Source: Proteiniclasticum aestuarii | Lineage (GTDB): Bacteria > Bacillota > Clostridia > Clostridiales > Clostridiaceae | DNA: 64,000 nucleotides | Reading direction: 5' to 3' | Assembly (NCBI RefSeq): GCF_017368455.1 | Contig: NZ_JAFNJU010000003.1 | Location: 186,001 to 250,000 of the forward strand | In this document: one piece after another, positions 26,711-35,237 of the stretch | Position numbering within the stretch: the stretch's first letter is position 1 | How the letters are laid out: the number at the start of each line of letters is the position of its first letter | Notes under the pieces: model-generated | Databases searched by the model: none | The model's input: only the letters and a program-made list of their open reading frames with translations | Told to the model about the DNA's origin: nothing | Position numbers and translations under genes: made by a program

Positions 26711-28066
26711 ATGAATGGCATAAAAGCAATGTATAATGAGACAAATATACCTCAATATTGCGGGAACCCTCTCATAGAAGCATTACCAATTAAAAAAAGT
26801 AAACTTGATGAAATTAGAGATTTAAGTATAATTGCTGATTGGCCCGAATCAATTCAGCTACTGGATGAGCAATCAAAGATTTATGCACTCGATACGATTC
26901 AAACTGTTTTTCAACCTATTCCGCAAACTATAGACCTGAAGGAAAGTGTTGATAGATTAATCAGAGCAGGTTATGTTAATCGCAATCCATTGGCGAGAAG
27001 CGGGGATTTCTCTCAACCTCCAAGCATAGCTATTATCGGAATTTCAGGAATAGGAAAATCAACAACTATAAGCAGAATACTTTCTATGTATGAACAGGTT
27101 ATTTATCATAATGAGTATAAGAGTCAGCCAATCCAAACAACACAAGTTGTATGGCTAAAGCTAAATACACCTTTTGACGGGTCGTTGAAGAGTCTCTTAT
27201 TAGAATTCTACTCTGAAATTGATTCATTACTAAAAACAAACTACTATGAGCGTTTTATAAAGAATCGTGCTACAACAGATGTAATGATGCAATCCATCTA
27301 TAAAGTGAGCCAATCTTGTAATCTTGGCGTTATCCTCATTGATGAAGTGCAACATTTAGAACATGTATCAAACAAAAATAAAATGATGATAATGAATTTC
27401 TTTGTTAATCTGAGCAACACAGCAGGAGTACCAATAATATTCGTCTCTACACCCTCTGGTATTAGTGTTTTGAGACAAGATTTTAGATTGGCAAGAAGAA
27501 TGGTATCAGCGATGGATACCTTTATCTGGGATAAGCATGATAATGATAAAATATGGGGGCTACTTGTTGAGTCTCTAATGAGGTATCAGATAACCCAAGA
27601 GAAGGCCGTCTGCGATACTGGAATTCTTGATGCATTTCATAGAGCTTCTGGAGGTGTTGTTGATATTTTGAAGAAGATTCACATATCTTCTCAAGTACTG
27701 GCTATGAGGAGTGGATTTGATAGAGTAAATCCACACATTATTAAAGAGTCTGCAAAAAAGACTTTAAAACTTCTAGAACCTATGATGAAAGCAATCGAAA
27801 GTCAGAATCCATTCGAGGAATTAGTATACTCTGATATCAGAATTCCCGAAACGCTAAAGAATAATGATAAATGTCATATAGTGATTAAGACTACTGATAG
27901 TCTTAGAAAAGGGAATAAGCAAATGCAGTTAAAAAGCTTTGCGGACCCTCACGACATCAGGGTGATAGTGAAAGAAGCTGGATTGAGGGGGGAATCTGCA
28001 TATATATCTTTGAAAGATGCGGGTTATATCATTGAAAAAGACAGTGTATTGTTTGGAGGTCGATGA
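26711..28066 (+). CDS. tnsC: TnsC-like AAA+ ATPase, transposition regulator
   Basis: TnsC (451 aa) forms ATP-dependent filaments or rings on target DNA and links the target selector to TnsAB. Walker A is GISGIGKST at residues 110-118, Walker B is ILIDEVQHLEH, and a sensor region with FVSTPSG follows. GGAGG lies 10 bp before ATG 26711. The gene ends next to tniQ; the tniQ ribosome site (GGAGG) is within the last tnsC codons, so translation is coupled. No defect is seen. Confidence 0.95.
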   Translation: MNGIKAMYNETNIPQYCGNPLIEALPIKKSKLDEIRDLSIIADWPESIQLLDEQSKIYALDTIQTVFQPIPQTIDLKESVDRLIRAGYVNRNPLARSGDFSQPPSIAIIGISGIGKSTTISRILSMYEQVIYHNEYKSQPIQTTQVVWLKLNTPFDGSLKSLLLEFYSEIDSLLKTNYYERFIKNRATTDVMMQSIYKVSQSCNLGVILIDEVQHLEHVSNKNKMMIMNFFVNLSNTAGVPIIFVSTPSGISVLRQDFRLARRMVSAMDTFIWDKHDNDKIWGLLVESLMRYQITQEKAVCDTGILDAFHRASGGVVDILKKIHISSQVLAMRSGFDRVNPHIIKESAKKTLKLLEPMMKAIESQNPFEELVYSDIRIPETLKNNDKCHIVIKTTDSLRKGNKQMQLKSFADPHDIRVIVKEAGLRGESAYISLKDAGYIIEKDSVLFGGR

Positions 28067-28067
28067 A

Positions 28068-29744
28068 GTGTATTTCTTTCCAGTAGCGTATCCAGATGAG
28101 TTATTTTACAGCATAATGGCCCGATACAACACAATGACAGGGAATAATGCAGCTATACATACAGTTGATGATGTGTTTCAGACAAAGACTGCTGTAAGCA
28201 CGATTGAGTTTCCATCTAGATTGAATATGTTGAGTCTATCCATGCCAAGTACAATACAGCTAGATGTAAGAAGTATAATCGAGAAAAATACTCTTCTTAA
28301 CTTCTATTGTGCGTTCAAAAGTCCAGAAATCAAAAAAGAAATTATTAAGCGAATGCTTGAGTCAGATGGAAAAGGAGTTCACATTAAGTTAGGGCTTGTA
28401 AGTGGAGGCGTTAGTTTTCACAGGTATCTCAGATATTGTCCATCATGCTATATTGACGATATGAAAAAATTTGGCATGCCTTATTTTCATCGTGAGCATC
28501 AGATTTCAGGTGTATTTCAATGCACTAGACATAAAATTATAACTAAAGACAGTAACGTTCTCAGGAATCCTCCTAATAGACAGATATGGAAGGAACTTAA
28601 AGAAACAAGTGAAGTGGTGGCAGCCCGTTCTGAAGTTTATTCATTACAAACAATGAAGCATATAGAAATGTATGCAGAATGGGCGAAATATCTACTTGAA
28701 AATCCTCAATCAAAAAGTCTTGATTGGATTAAGAAGAGATATAGAATCATCTTGTTCGAGAAAGGGTATGTTAGACTGAACAATTACACGAAGGTAGCTA
28801 AGTTTATTGAAGACTTGAAAGAGTATTTTTCAGATGAATACTTGCGAATGATGAAATCTAATGAAAGCTACAACTGGGTTAAGGATATTCTGGTATCAGG
28901 AGTTAAAAATCCAGATGTAACAAGACACTTGATTCTGCTCCAGTTTTTGAACATTCATCCCAAAGAGTTTTTTGCTGCAACACTTGATTTAGACAAAATA
29001 GATATTCGGAGTTACTTCCAAAATGCTTGGGACAAAAACTTAGTGGAACTTATTAAGATGGGTAAATCACAGCGTGAAATCTGTAAAATTTTAGGAACAA
29101 GCAGAAAAACGATTATTCTTGCTACTGAACGATTGGGAATAGCTGCGGAGTGGAAATACAATGGTGGAAGAAGATATGAGAGAACTTATGAGGAAACTGA
29201 AGAATTTATAAAGAAGAAAAAAGAAATGGAAAAATTCTGGGAAAAATGGCATAAAGAAAATCCAGATTTAAGCAGCCATGCCATTCGAGAAAAACACGAC
29301 CATATTTATTCATGGCTCAAAAAGTATGATAAAGAATGGATGAATGAAAGATACATAAGAAAGAATAATACTTCCAATGATAGAGTGAATTGGGGGAGAA
29401 GAGATGAGAAGCTTTACGTAGAGGCTAGGAATATAGTAGAAGCAATGAAAGCGAGAGGAAATAAGAGAATAACTGTTGGAAGGGTAGCAGCGTATCTCAA
29501 CATAAAGGGTTGGGTATATAAGAAAAAGAACAAAATCCCAAAAACAATGGATTATTTAAATAAAGAGGTGGAAACTGTCGATGAATTTCATAAAAGAAAG
29601 TTGATGCACACATACGATAAATTAAAGACGATAACAGTAGTAACATATAATTCACTCTTTGAAGCTTCCAAAATAAATTATAGGTATAAAGATAAATTGA
29701 GAGAGTTCGGGGAGAAATTAATTAATGGAAATCATTTTAAGTGA
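28068..29744 (+). CDS. tniQ: TniQ/TnsD-family target selector
   Basis: This 558-aa protein starts with the TniQ signature YFFPVAYPDELFYSIMARY. It has a zinc-binding site C124-x2-C127...C152-x2-H155 and a C-terminal half with helix-turn-helix segments (KSQREICKILGTSRKTIILAT and later). The large size matches TnsD, which binds a specific gene end, rather than short TniQ forms that serve CRISPR-guided elements. GTG 28068 is chosen because GGAGG is 8 bp upstream and it follows the tnsC stop by one base; the ATG at 28017 would overlap tnsC. It would be expected to bind recR (inference). Confidence 0.92.
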   Translation: MYFFPVAYPDELFYSIMARYNTMTGNNAAIHTVDDVFQTKTAVSTIEFPSRLNMLSLSMPSTIQLDVRSIIEKNTLLNFYCAFKSPEIKKEIIKRMLESDGKGVHIKLGLVSGGVSFHRYLRYCPSCYIDDMKKFGMPYFHREHQISGVFQCTRHKIITKDSNVLRNPPNRQIWKELKETSEVVAARSEVYSLQTMKHIEMYAEWAKYLLENPQSKSLDWIKKRYRIILFEKGYVRLNNYTKVAKFIEDLKEYFSDEYLRMMKSNESYNWVKDILVSGVKNPDVTRHLILLQFLNIHPKEFFAATLDLDKIDIRSYFQNAWDKNLVELIKMGKSQREICKILGTSRKTIILATERLGIAAEWKYNGGRRYERTYEETEEFIKKKKEMEKFWEKWHKENPDLSSHAIREKHDHIYSWLKKYDKEWMNERYIRKNNTSNDRVNWGRRDEKLYVEARNIVEAMKARGNKRITVGRVAAYLNIKGWVYKKKNKIPKTMDYLNKEVETVDEFHKRKLMHTYDKLKTITVVTYNSLFEASKINYRYKDKLREFGEKLINGNHFK

Positions 29745-29805
29745 CTGCAAAAATTGAAATAATTTAATGAGGAAATGCATATAATAATTTATGAGAAACA
29801 AAGGA

Positions 29806-29821
29806 GTACTATATATAGTAC
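29806..29821. repeat. Perfect 16-bp palindrome after tniQ
   Basis: GTACTATATATAGTAC. A second partial inverted repeat CTCAT...ATGAG spans about 29829-29862. Together with the terminator that follows they could form an RNA leader or small RNA. The remainder of 29745-30049 is AT-rich with no gene. Confidence 0.45.
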
Positions 29822-29874
29822 ATTTTATCTCATCGGTTGGAGTTAGTTTCCCCCACTAATGAGAACCAGGTTCG

Positions 29875-29900
29875 GAGAGTCAAAATGACTCTCTTTTTTT
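29875..29900 (+). terminator. Terminator of the tns operon
   Basis: The stem GAGAGTC/GACTCTC with an AAAAT loop is followed by seven T. Confidence 0.82.
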
Positions 29901-30049
29901 GATTTAATAATATTTAAGTTGTCTTATACAATAAAGTGTGGATTAAAATATACTTATTTATGATTATAAATAGTATATATACTATTATTTTTGAACCTAG
30001 AACATTATAATGTAATCAGTATACGGACAAGTTTGATAGGAGGATATCT

Positions 30050-32077
30050 ATGAATAATAACTTATATCGCCTCGGTGCATTGATGTACACTGATGATACT
30101 TCTTCATTTAGCAGAAAGACAACTATTAGAAAAATTATTGAAGCATTTTTTGTTTTATGCAACAATGAATCAGTTGTTTGTTCTAACTTACCAGAAATGA
30201 TAAAAGACACTTTTGATATTGAGTTACATATCGATGAAATTCACAAGGTCATATATAGTTCAAAATACTTTGAGTATATTGGCGGACATTGTTCAAAGCA
30301 TCATTTCGAGCATTGTAATATTTTAGTTCGCCTTAGCGAGAAGAGGTATAGCTTAATTGCTTCACAAGAGAGCCTAAACTCCATCTATCATTATATGAAT
30401 GAGTATTATAATGCAAACGAAGAACTTAAGAATTTAATTTCAATTGAGGGGTTTACCCAAATGATTGAAAAATTTCTTTACTTAGTTTTTGTGCAGAATA
30501 TCGAGAAAAGCTCTAGAATGTTTGATGTGCATTTAGATAAAACAGAGTTATTAGATGATTTGAAGATTACTGAAATTGAAAAGAAGATAATCAACGAGTT
30601 TTTAGATTATGATGATGATAATAAGAATAAGGCGATATATGATATAGGTAGTCTGGCACTTGAATACGTTATACTGAGTGGTGGAATAGACTTAAAATCA
30701 CAAGAGCCCAATATACTGAAAAAAACACTGTACCTAGATACTAATATTATTTATAGGTTGCTCGGGATTAATGGTGAGCAGAGAAGAATAAAAGTGCGAA
30801 ACTTAATTGAGAGATGTATTGAGACGGGGCAACAAATTAGGATATCAGACGCTAGTAAGAAAGAGTTCTTTGACTCTATTAAACATCAGTTGCTGAAAAT
30901 TGAAAAATTACCTTCACCAATTAGATATACAGAGCCGATTGATAATGCAATTATGAGAGATTTCTATGACTCAAATAGTGGGAATACTAAATTTTACTTA
31001 GCTAAAATCCAAGCAGAATATGAAGAAATGATTAGAGAGTTTAAAATACATGAAGATAAAAAAGACTTGTATGACACTGTTTCTGGGCATGAAAGAATAC
31101 AGATAAAAAAATATGTTGAATCTATTTCTAGATATAAAAACAAAACAGAAAAAGAAGTTAAACCTGATGCAATCAATATATTTTACATTGAAAGTATGAG
31201 GAAAAATCAAGGACAAACATTTAGAGAACTTAAAGAGTTTTTTCTAACTTCTGATAAAAATCTAATTAATTGGGAAGCAAGTGAAAAAGATACCTATCCT
31301 GTTACTATTTATCCTAGTAATTGGCTAAGCATTATACTTAGATTCGGTAACAGAACAAGTGACGATTATAAGTCTTTTGTTAGTTTTATTAGAAATGTGC
31401 AACATGAAGAAAAAAGAGACCCAGATGTTGTCTTAGCTACAATGCAAGTAATAGCACAAAAGGCTGAGACAGCTGAAAAGCAGAAAGCTTTGTTTGATAT
31501 TTTTGTTGAAAATGAATACGAAAATATTGCGAACACTATAACTTTTGAAGATAAAATATCATATGCTGAAGAAAAGATTCCAGAATATATAGATGAAATA
31601 TACGAAAAACAGGAAGAGAGATTAAGAAAATTAGAAGAAGCAACTAGTATTAATAAAGAAGAGCATCAACAAGAAATAGAAATTCTGAGACAAGAGATTG
31701 AGATGAGCAAATCTAAAGAGGATAAACAAAGAAATGTACTGGTGACAGAAAGGTTTAATACTGAAATCTCTGATAGAAGACGTAATTTAGCTTATAATTT
31801 AGTTGCGGTTGTTGTAAGTGGAACTATTATTTGGAATACATTACCTAGTATATTAAGCTTGAATTCTGGTGAAGTGAATTCGGAAATGAAATTTTTAGAA
31901 TTGGTAATTACAGTTATTTTTATTCCTACATTGTTACGGTGCTTAAGCAATATATTTAAGTTATCAAGTGTCAAATGTTTAGAAGAGAAATTATTATTAA
32001 AAGAAATCACCAGAGAGGAAATAGACAAACTACTTGAACATAAGAAAAAAATGTTCATATTCATTCTTTTTTCATAG
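30050..32077 (+). CDS. Large PIN-like nuclease with coiled coil and C-terminal membrane segments
   Basis: This is a 675-aa protein not recognised as a known system. It has an N-terminal helical part (1-220), then a PIN-like fold: YLDTNIIYRLLG (D230), KKEFF at about 280, DAINIFYIES at about 375, and LTSDKNL at about 402. These give the acidic set of PIN ribonucleases. Residues about 520-565 are a Glu/Lys-rich coiled coil. Two hydrophobic segments follow (LVAVVVSGTIIWNTLPSIL and ELVITVIFIPTLL). It would thus be a membrane-tethered RNase. AGGAGG is ideal before the ATG. Its place next to the tns genes suggests defence cargo, an inference. Confidence 0.65.
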   Translation: MNNNLYRLGALMYTDDTSSFSRKTTIRKIIEAFFVLCNNESVVCSNLPEMIKDTFDIELHIDEIHKVIYSSKYFEYIGGHCSKHHFEHCNILVRLSEKRYSLIASQESLNSIYHYMNEYYNANEELKNLISIEGFTQMIEKFLYLVFVQNIEKSSRMFDVHLDKTELLDDLKITEIEKKIINEFLDYDDDNKNKAIYDIGSLALEYVILSGGIDLKSQEPNILKKTLYLDTNIIYRLLGINGEQRRIKVRNLIERCIETGQQIRISDASKKEFFDSIKHQLLKIEKLPSPIRYTEPIDNAIMRDFYDSNSGNTKFYLAKIQAEYEEMIREFKIHEDKKDLYDTVSGHERIQIKKYVESISRYKNKTEKEVKPDAINIFYIESMRKNQGQTFRELKEFFLTSDKNLINWEASEKDTYPVTIYPSNWLSIILRFGNRTSDDYKSFVSFIRNVQHEEKRDPDVVLATMQVIAQKAETAEKQKALFDIFVENEYENIANTITFEDKISYAEEKIPEYIDEIYEKQEERLRKLEEATSINKEEHQQEIEILRQEIEMSKSKEDKQRNVLVTERFNTEISDRRRNLAYNLVAVVVSGTIIWNTLPSILSLNSGEVNSEMKFLELVITVIFIPTLLRCLSNIFKLSSVKCLEEKLLLKEITREEIDKLLEHKKKMFIFILFS

Positions 32078-32220
32078 ATACTCTTTGGTAATAAACCTAT
32101 AACTACTATGAGTTCATCCGTAGACAAATTCTGAAATGAAACTTGGGAAGATTCTTTGTTGTCAACCATGCAATATCTGGAGTATTAGATATTGAGGAAT
32201 ATTAGTCATCTATTTTATAA

Positions 32221-32249
32221 TTGACAGTACTATGGAAAACGTGGATAAT
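32221..32249 (+). promoter_or_regulatory. Strong sigma-A-type promoter
   Basis: TTGACA, 17 bp, GATAAT. No coding start follows until 32594, but a terminator lies at 32391-32426, so it probably drives a small RNA. Confidence 0.6.
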
Positions 32250-32256
32250 ACAAAAT

Positions 32257-32426
32257 AGAACAAATGACTTGTGCATTTTGTAGGGCGATGATGATTGATT
32301 ACTTGCCATGAGGTGATTGGTCGTAGTTCCTTTTGGGTTTATGCATTCACCACGACATGGATAGTCTTTGGACGAAAGAAAATGTATCTTAGAGGATTCA
32401 GCTCTGCTGAATCTTCTTTTTTTTTC
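32257..32426 (+). ncRNA. Candidate small RNA of about 170 nt
   Basis: It is bounded by the promoter at 32221-32249 and an intrinsic terminator. Its central part can fold through CCATG/CATGG and GGTGA/TCACC pairs (about 32308-32360), closing a loop of about 30 nt. No ribosome site with a convincing frame was found within it. It could also be a leader whose terminator controls the lipoprotein gene at 32594. Confidence 0.4.
32391..32426 (+). terminator. Intrinsic terminator
   Basis: The stem AGAGGATTCAGC/GCTGAATCTTCT with a TCT loop is followed by a run of T to 32426. Confidence 0.75.
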
Positions 32427-32593
32427 ATTATGAGTATGGCTCTCTTTCAATTAACAAGGTGTAAAGTATTCATACTTGAATTATAGAATTGGAGATAGCT
32501 CAAGAGTTAAGAATTGTTTCAATGTGTTGAAACTATTTATACAATATTATATTATATAAATATAATTTATCATATCTGGAGGAAACATTAATA

Positions 32594-33145
32594 ATGAAAA
32601 AGATTCTAATGTTGGTATTGACTATGCTGGTAGTCACAGGATGTTCTCAAGAACCTCAGTTTGAGAATGGTGATTCAAATAAATCAGATACAATGCAGAA
32701 AGAAACGATTGTAGATATTACAGATGGCGAACCTTGGGTTTATAATGGTAGCCTTGGAGAAGCGGAGCTTGAAGAAACCAAAGATATTTTCTTTGTAAAT
32801 GACACGTTTGATATGACTGAAAACAAAATTGAAGCAACGCTATCAAAACTCTACTATGAGGAGGAAGGTTTGTTTGTTGAACTCAATATTACCAATGGAA
32901 AGAATGATTTAGTTGATACCATATCGATTGATAAATTCTCATTAATAGAACTTTTAGAAGAGGAAGAAGAGAATACAGAGATTACTATTGCTGAAAATCT
33001 TAAAATCGGAGAGTTTAATAACTTAAATCTGAGCAGTGGTCATAATACTATTGTTTCGTTCGTAATCCCAGATGAATATCTATTGGCTGATGCTTTTAAC
33101 TTTAAGACAATGTCGTACTTAATCGAAATATCTGTTGGTGTATAG
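32594..33145 (+). CDS. Hypothetical lipoprotein
   Basis: This is a 183-aa protein with a clear lipoprotein signal (MKKILMLVLTMLVVTGCSQ; lipobox VTGC) and an acidic exported part. The beta-rich section with LYYEEEGLFVELNITNGKND recalls an immunoglobulin-like accessory domain of surface lipoproteins. GGAGG precedes the ATG by about 10 bp. It belongs to the AT-rich cargo near the right end of the island. The function is unknown. Confidence 0.6.
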   Translation: MKKILMLVLTMLVVTGCSQEPQFENGDSNKSDTMQKETIVDITDGEPWVYNGSLGEAELEETKDIFFVNDTFDMTENKIEATLSKLYYEEEGLFVELNITNGKNDLVDTISIDKFSLIELLEEEEENTEITIAENLKIGEFNNLNLSSGHNTIVSFVIPDEYLLADAFNFKTMSYLIEISVGV

Positions 33146-33202
33146 GTCTGATTATGAGTAATTCATGCAGAATGAAATGATTTTAAATTAATCATTCAGC
33201 AT

Positions 33203-33340
33203 CTTGATAACTTTAGTTATGGACTGGTTCATCTTATTGAAGAAGGAAAAGATGAGTACATCATTGGTCACATCACCATGGACCTGAGTGCAGGAAGTAG
33301 AAGAGGTAAACTGGCAGAGTTCGGCACAAAGAGATTATAG
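33203..33340 (+). pseudogene. Remnant of a degraded gene (C-terminal piece)
   Basis: An open frame without its own start reads LDNFSYGLVHLIEEGKDEY onward for 45 residues to a stop at 33338-33340. Codon use is richer in G and C than in the neighbours (GGTCACATCACCATGGACC), closer to hsdR and the chromosome. It looks like the 3' end of a gene whose front was lost. The family is not recognised. Confidence 0.45.
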
Positions 33341-33346
33341 ACATTG

Positions 33347-33372
33347 AAAAAGAGCCCCGTTGAGGGCTCTTT
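33347..33372. terminator. Bidirectional terminator
   Basis: AAAGAGCCC/GGGCTCTTT around CGTTGA. It serves the remnant on the plus strand and the minus-strand gene at 33380. Confidence 0.75.
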
Positions 33373-33379
33373 ACTATGC

Positions 33380-34270
33380 TTAGGGTCTTACAATAGCGGC
33401 GTCTTTGTATTTCTCGTATAAGACCATTGGGTCTGGGTAGTATTTCTCCTGAAAGGCCGTGCTTTTTGACATTCTTTTAAAAAGCCTTGCTTCTATGAAA
33501 TCACTATCAAAGAAGCTGTGAACATTTTCAAACCAGATGATAAACTTCCCGTCTTTAATCCCTGCAATGATTTCAGAACTTCGATAATCATTACCATTAT
33601 TAACTACAGTTTCATAAGCTTTCTTTATTTCTTCGACATGCATTTCGACTTCAAGAACTTCTGCATAATAAAGAAGAAAATCCAATGATGGTGTTTCTAA
33701 GAAACGACTTTCTCCGAATTCAAATTCGATTATTCGTTCACCATCAAGATAAAGCACGGATTCGTCCCAGTAATTATCTTTGTCAAAATCGGGGGTTGGG
33801 CCTTTTGCCTCAAGAAGTCTTGTTTCTCCCTCTCTTTCCAATTCAAGCATCCTTAGATTGATGAAATCCTTATTATCGTTTCCTTCTAACGTTCCTCTAA
33901 AGAAATAACGAGGAGACATTTCAGTTACGACCTCTTCATTTATGATTTTATAGGATTTTTGGACATTCCCTTTCATTAGTCTGCGGTATGTGTATTTTGT
34001 TTGCATCTTAGTGCCTTCAGCAAAAAATGAATAATTAATGTTGAATTCTGGCACATCAATTATTATTTCTGTGGGCTCTGTTTCTCTGATTACTTCTTCA
34101 AGTTTAATGTGGTAAAGATTTTCATTTATTTTATAGCCTTTGCTCTGATTATTGAGGCTTGCTGTAGCCTGTTCAGCTGATGGGGATAGAAAACCATATC
34201 CGAGTAGGTAAAAAATTGAAAAAGTAATAATGATTGTTACAATAACAGTTATAAGTATTCGTTTCTTCAT
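33380..34270 (-). CDS. Hypothetical exported or membrane-anchored protein
   Basis: This is a 296-aa protein with one strong N-terminal hydrophobic segment (ILITVIVTIIITFSIFYLLGY) that serves as a membrane anchor or signal. The outside domain is of mixed beta character (EIIIDVPEFNINYSFFAEG) and ends YPDPMVLYEKYKDAAIVRP. AGGAGC is well placed before the ATG. It is the last gene of the cargo before the right end repeat. No family is recognised. Confidence 0.55.
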   Translation of the reverse strand: MKKRILITVIVTIIITFSIFYLLGYGFLSPSAEQATASLNNQSKGYKINENLYHIKLEEVIRETEPTEIIIDVPEFNINYSFFAEGTKMQTKYTYRRLMKGNVQKSYKIINEEVVTEMSPRYFFRGTLEGNDNKDFINLRMLELEREGETRLLEAKGPTPDFDKDNYWDESVLYLDGERIIEFEFGESRFLETPSLDFLLYYAEVLEVEMHVEEIKKAYETVVNNGNDYRSSEIIAGIKDGKFIIWFENVHSFFDSDFIEARLFKRMSKSTAFQEKYYPDPMVLYEKYKDAAIVRP

Positions 34271-34400
34271 GTAGTGCTCCTATTGTTTCAAGTTTAGTTA
34301 TTAATGACAATATTATTGTAAAGTATAAAAATAGATTAAACAATATTATAAATATATTTAAAAATAGAATCTGTGGTTATTTAGTAAAGGAAATCTACTA

Positions 34401-35182
34401 TGACCCATCAAAACAAAGTCATCCCAAAAATTTAAACACCCCTTAGAGCGAGAAGCAGCATCAACTGCCTCGCTCTTTTTTATTCCCAACCTTTCCCCAA
34501 CCCTTCCCCCTTCCTTTGCGTCCTTGCGGACGCTCCCCCTATCCTCTTAATCCATTGGTACATAATGATTGCAGAGCTTACCCTAATCATCCACCCAACG
34601 ATTAACCCAAGTTCATCCACTATCCCAATCATCACCCCATTCTTACACCACAATCCAATCATATCCCATTCATTTATCCTTCTTTGCGTCCGTAAGGACG
34701 CCTATATCAGGCACTTACTTTATTGAGACAAAAAAACAAGAAGGATTACAGAGTTTTTCCCTGATTCCTTCAAGCCTTATCCCAAGCCTTTCTCCGAGCA
34801 TTTTACTCAGGCTATTATGGTCCTATGATATCTCGAATATTTCTATGAAATAGAGTGCAACACAATATCGCTAGAGTTGATTTGTCTAGCGTTCAATCAT
34901 TTATACGAGGGATAACATTGAGAAAAGTGAGGGGCACAGTGAAAAAAGAGAGAAAAAGAGGGTGTTGATAATTGGGATAACTATATTCGATTTTTGAAAG
35001 AAATAGAGGGTAAAAATCTGTTTTGAAACAACTTTAAAGGTGGAAAAATAGGCAGAAACAAGAATTGGATAAACAATTGTGGAAATTGTGGTCAATTCAA
35101 GAATGGGGTAGATAGGGGGTTAGAGGGGTGGGAGAAGTACAACTTTATTGATAATTTGTGATGACATTATTCGTGGGTGACA
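34401..35182. repeat. Right copy of 782-bp end repeat E
   Basis: It matches 2603-3384 throughout as far as I can read. Its left flank is TACTA (34396-34400), and the right flank of the left copy is TAGTA (3385-3389), a 4-of-5 match. Its right flank AAAAT is the outer target duplication. The near-identity means the two copies separated very recently. The terminator inside it lies at 34445-34481. Confidence 0.87.
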
Positions 35183-35187
35183 AAAAT
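35183..35187. repeat. Right copy of 5-bp target site duplication AAAAT
   Basis: It matches 2598-2602 at the left end of the island. Confidence 0.75.
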
Positions 35188-35198
35188 ATTTAGAAGAC

Positions 35199-35236
35199 AA
35201 AAAAGAGTGAAACCGTATATGGAATCACTCTTTTTT
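35199..35236. terminator. Bidirectional terminator, originally shared with recR
   Basis: AAAAAGAGTG and CACTCTTTTTT form the stem. It ends the minus-strand gene at 35238. Without the island it would lie right after recR and serve it too. Confidence 0.8.
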
Positions 35237-35237
35237 G

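Larger units (their letters stand above)
2603..35182. mobile_element. Tn7-like island inserted behind recR
   Basis: The island is 32,580 bp, bounded by two 782-bp direct repeats and flanked by AAAAT on both sides. It carries tnsA, tnsB, tnsC and a large tniQ/tnsD gene at 23966-29744, but no tnsE was recognised. The right terminus reads GGGTGACA, so inward from that end it starts TGTCACCC, while the left terminus starts TGACCC. Cargo includes type I restriction-modification, SEFIR and PIN-domain proteins, a toxin-antitoxin pair, a tyrosine recombinase and a Rep-like protein. Most of the cargo is clearly more AT-rich than the flanking chromosome, except hsdR and hsdM. Removing it joins recR to the convergent gene at 35238 with one shared terminator. 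The structure could be a cointegrate or a composite transposon; see findings. Confidence 0.88.

Noticed and set aside
32295..32486. 63-codon frame overlapping the small RNA candidate
   Set aside because: It runs through the terminator hairpin and its T run and has no ribosome site.
2603..35182. CRISPR-guided Tn7-like element (CAST)
   Set aside because: No cas gene and no CRISPR-like array of repeats and spacers were seen, and the TniQ is of the large TnsD size that reads a gene end.
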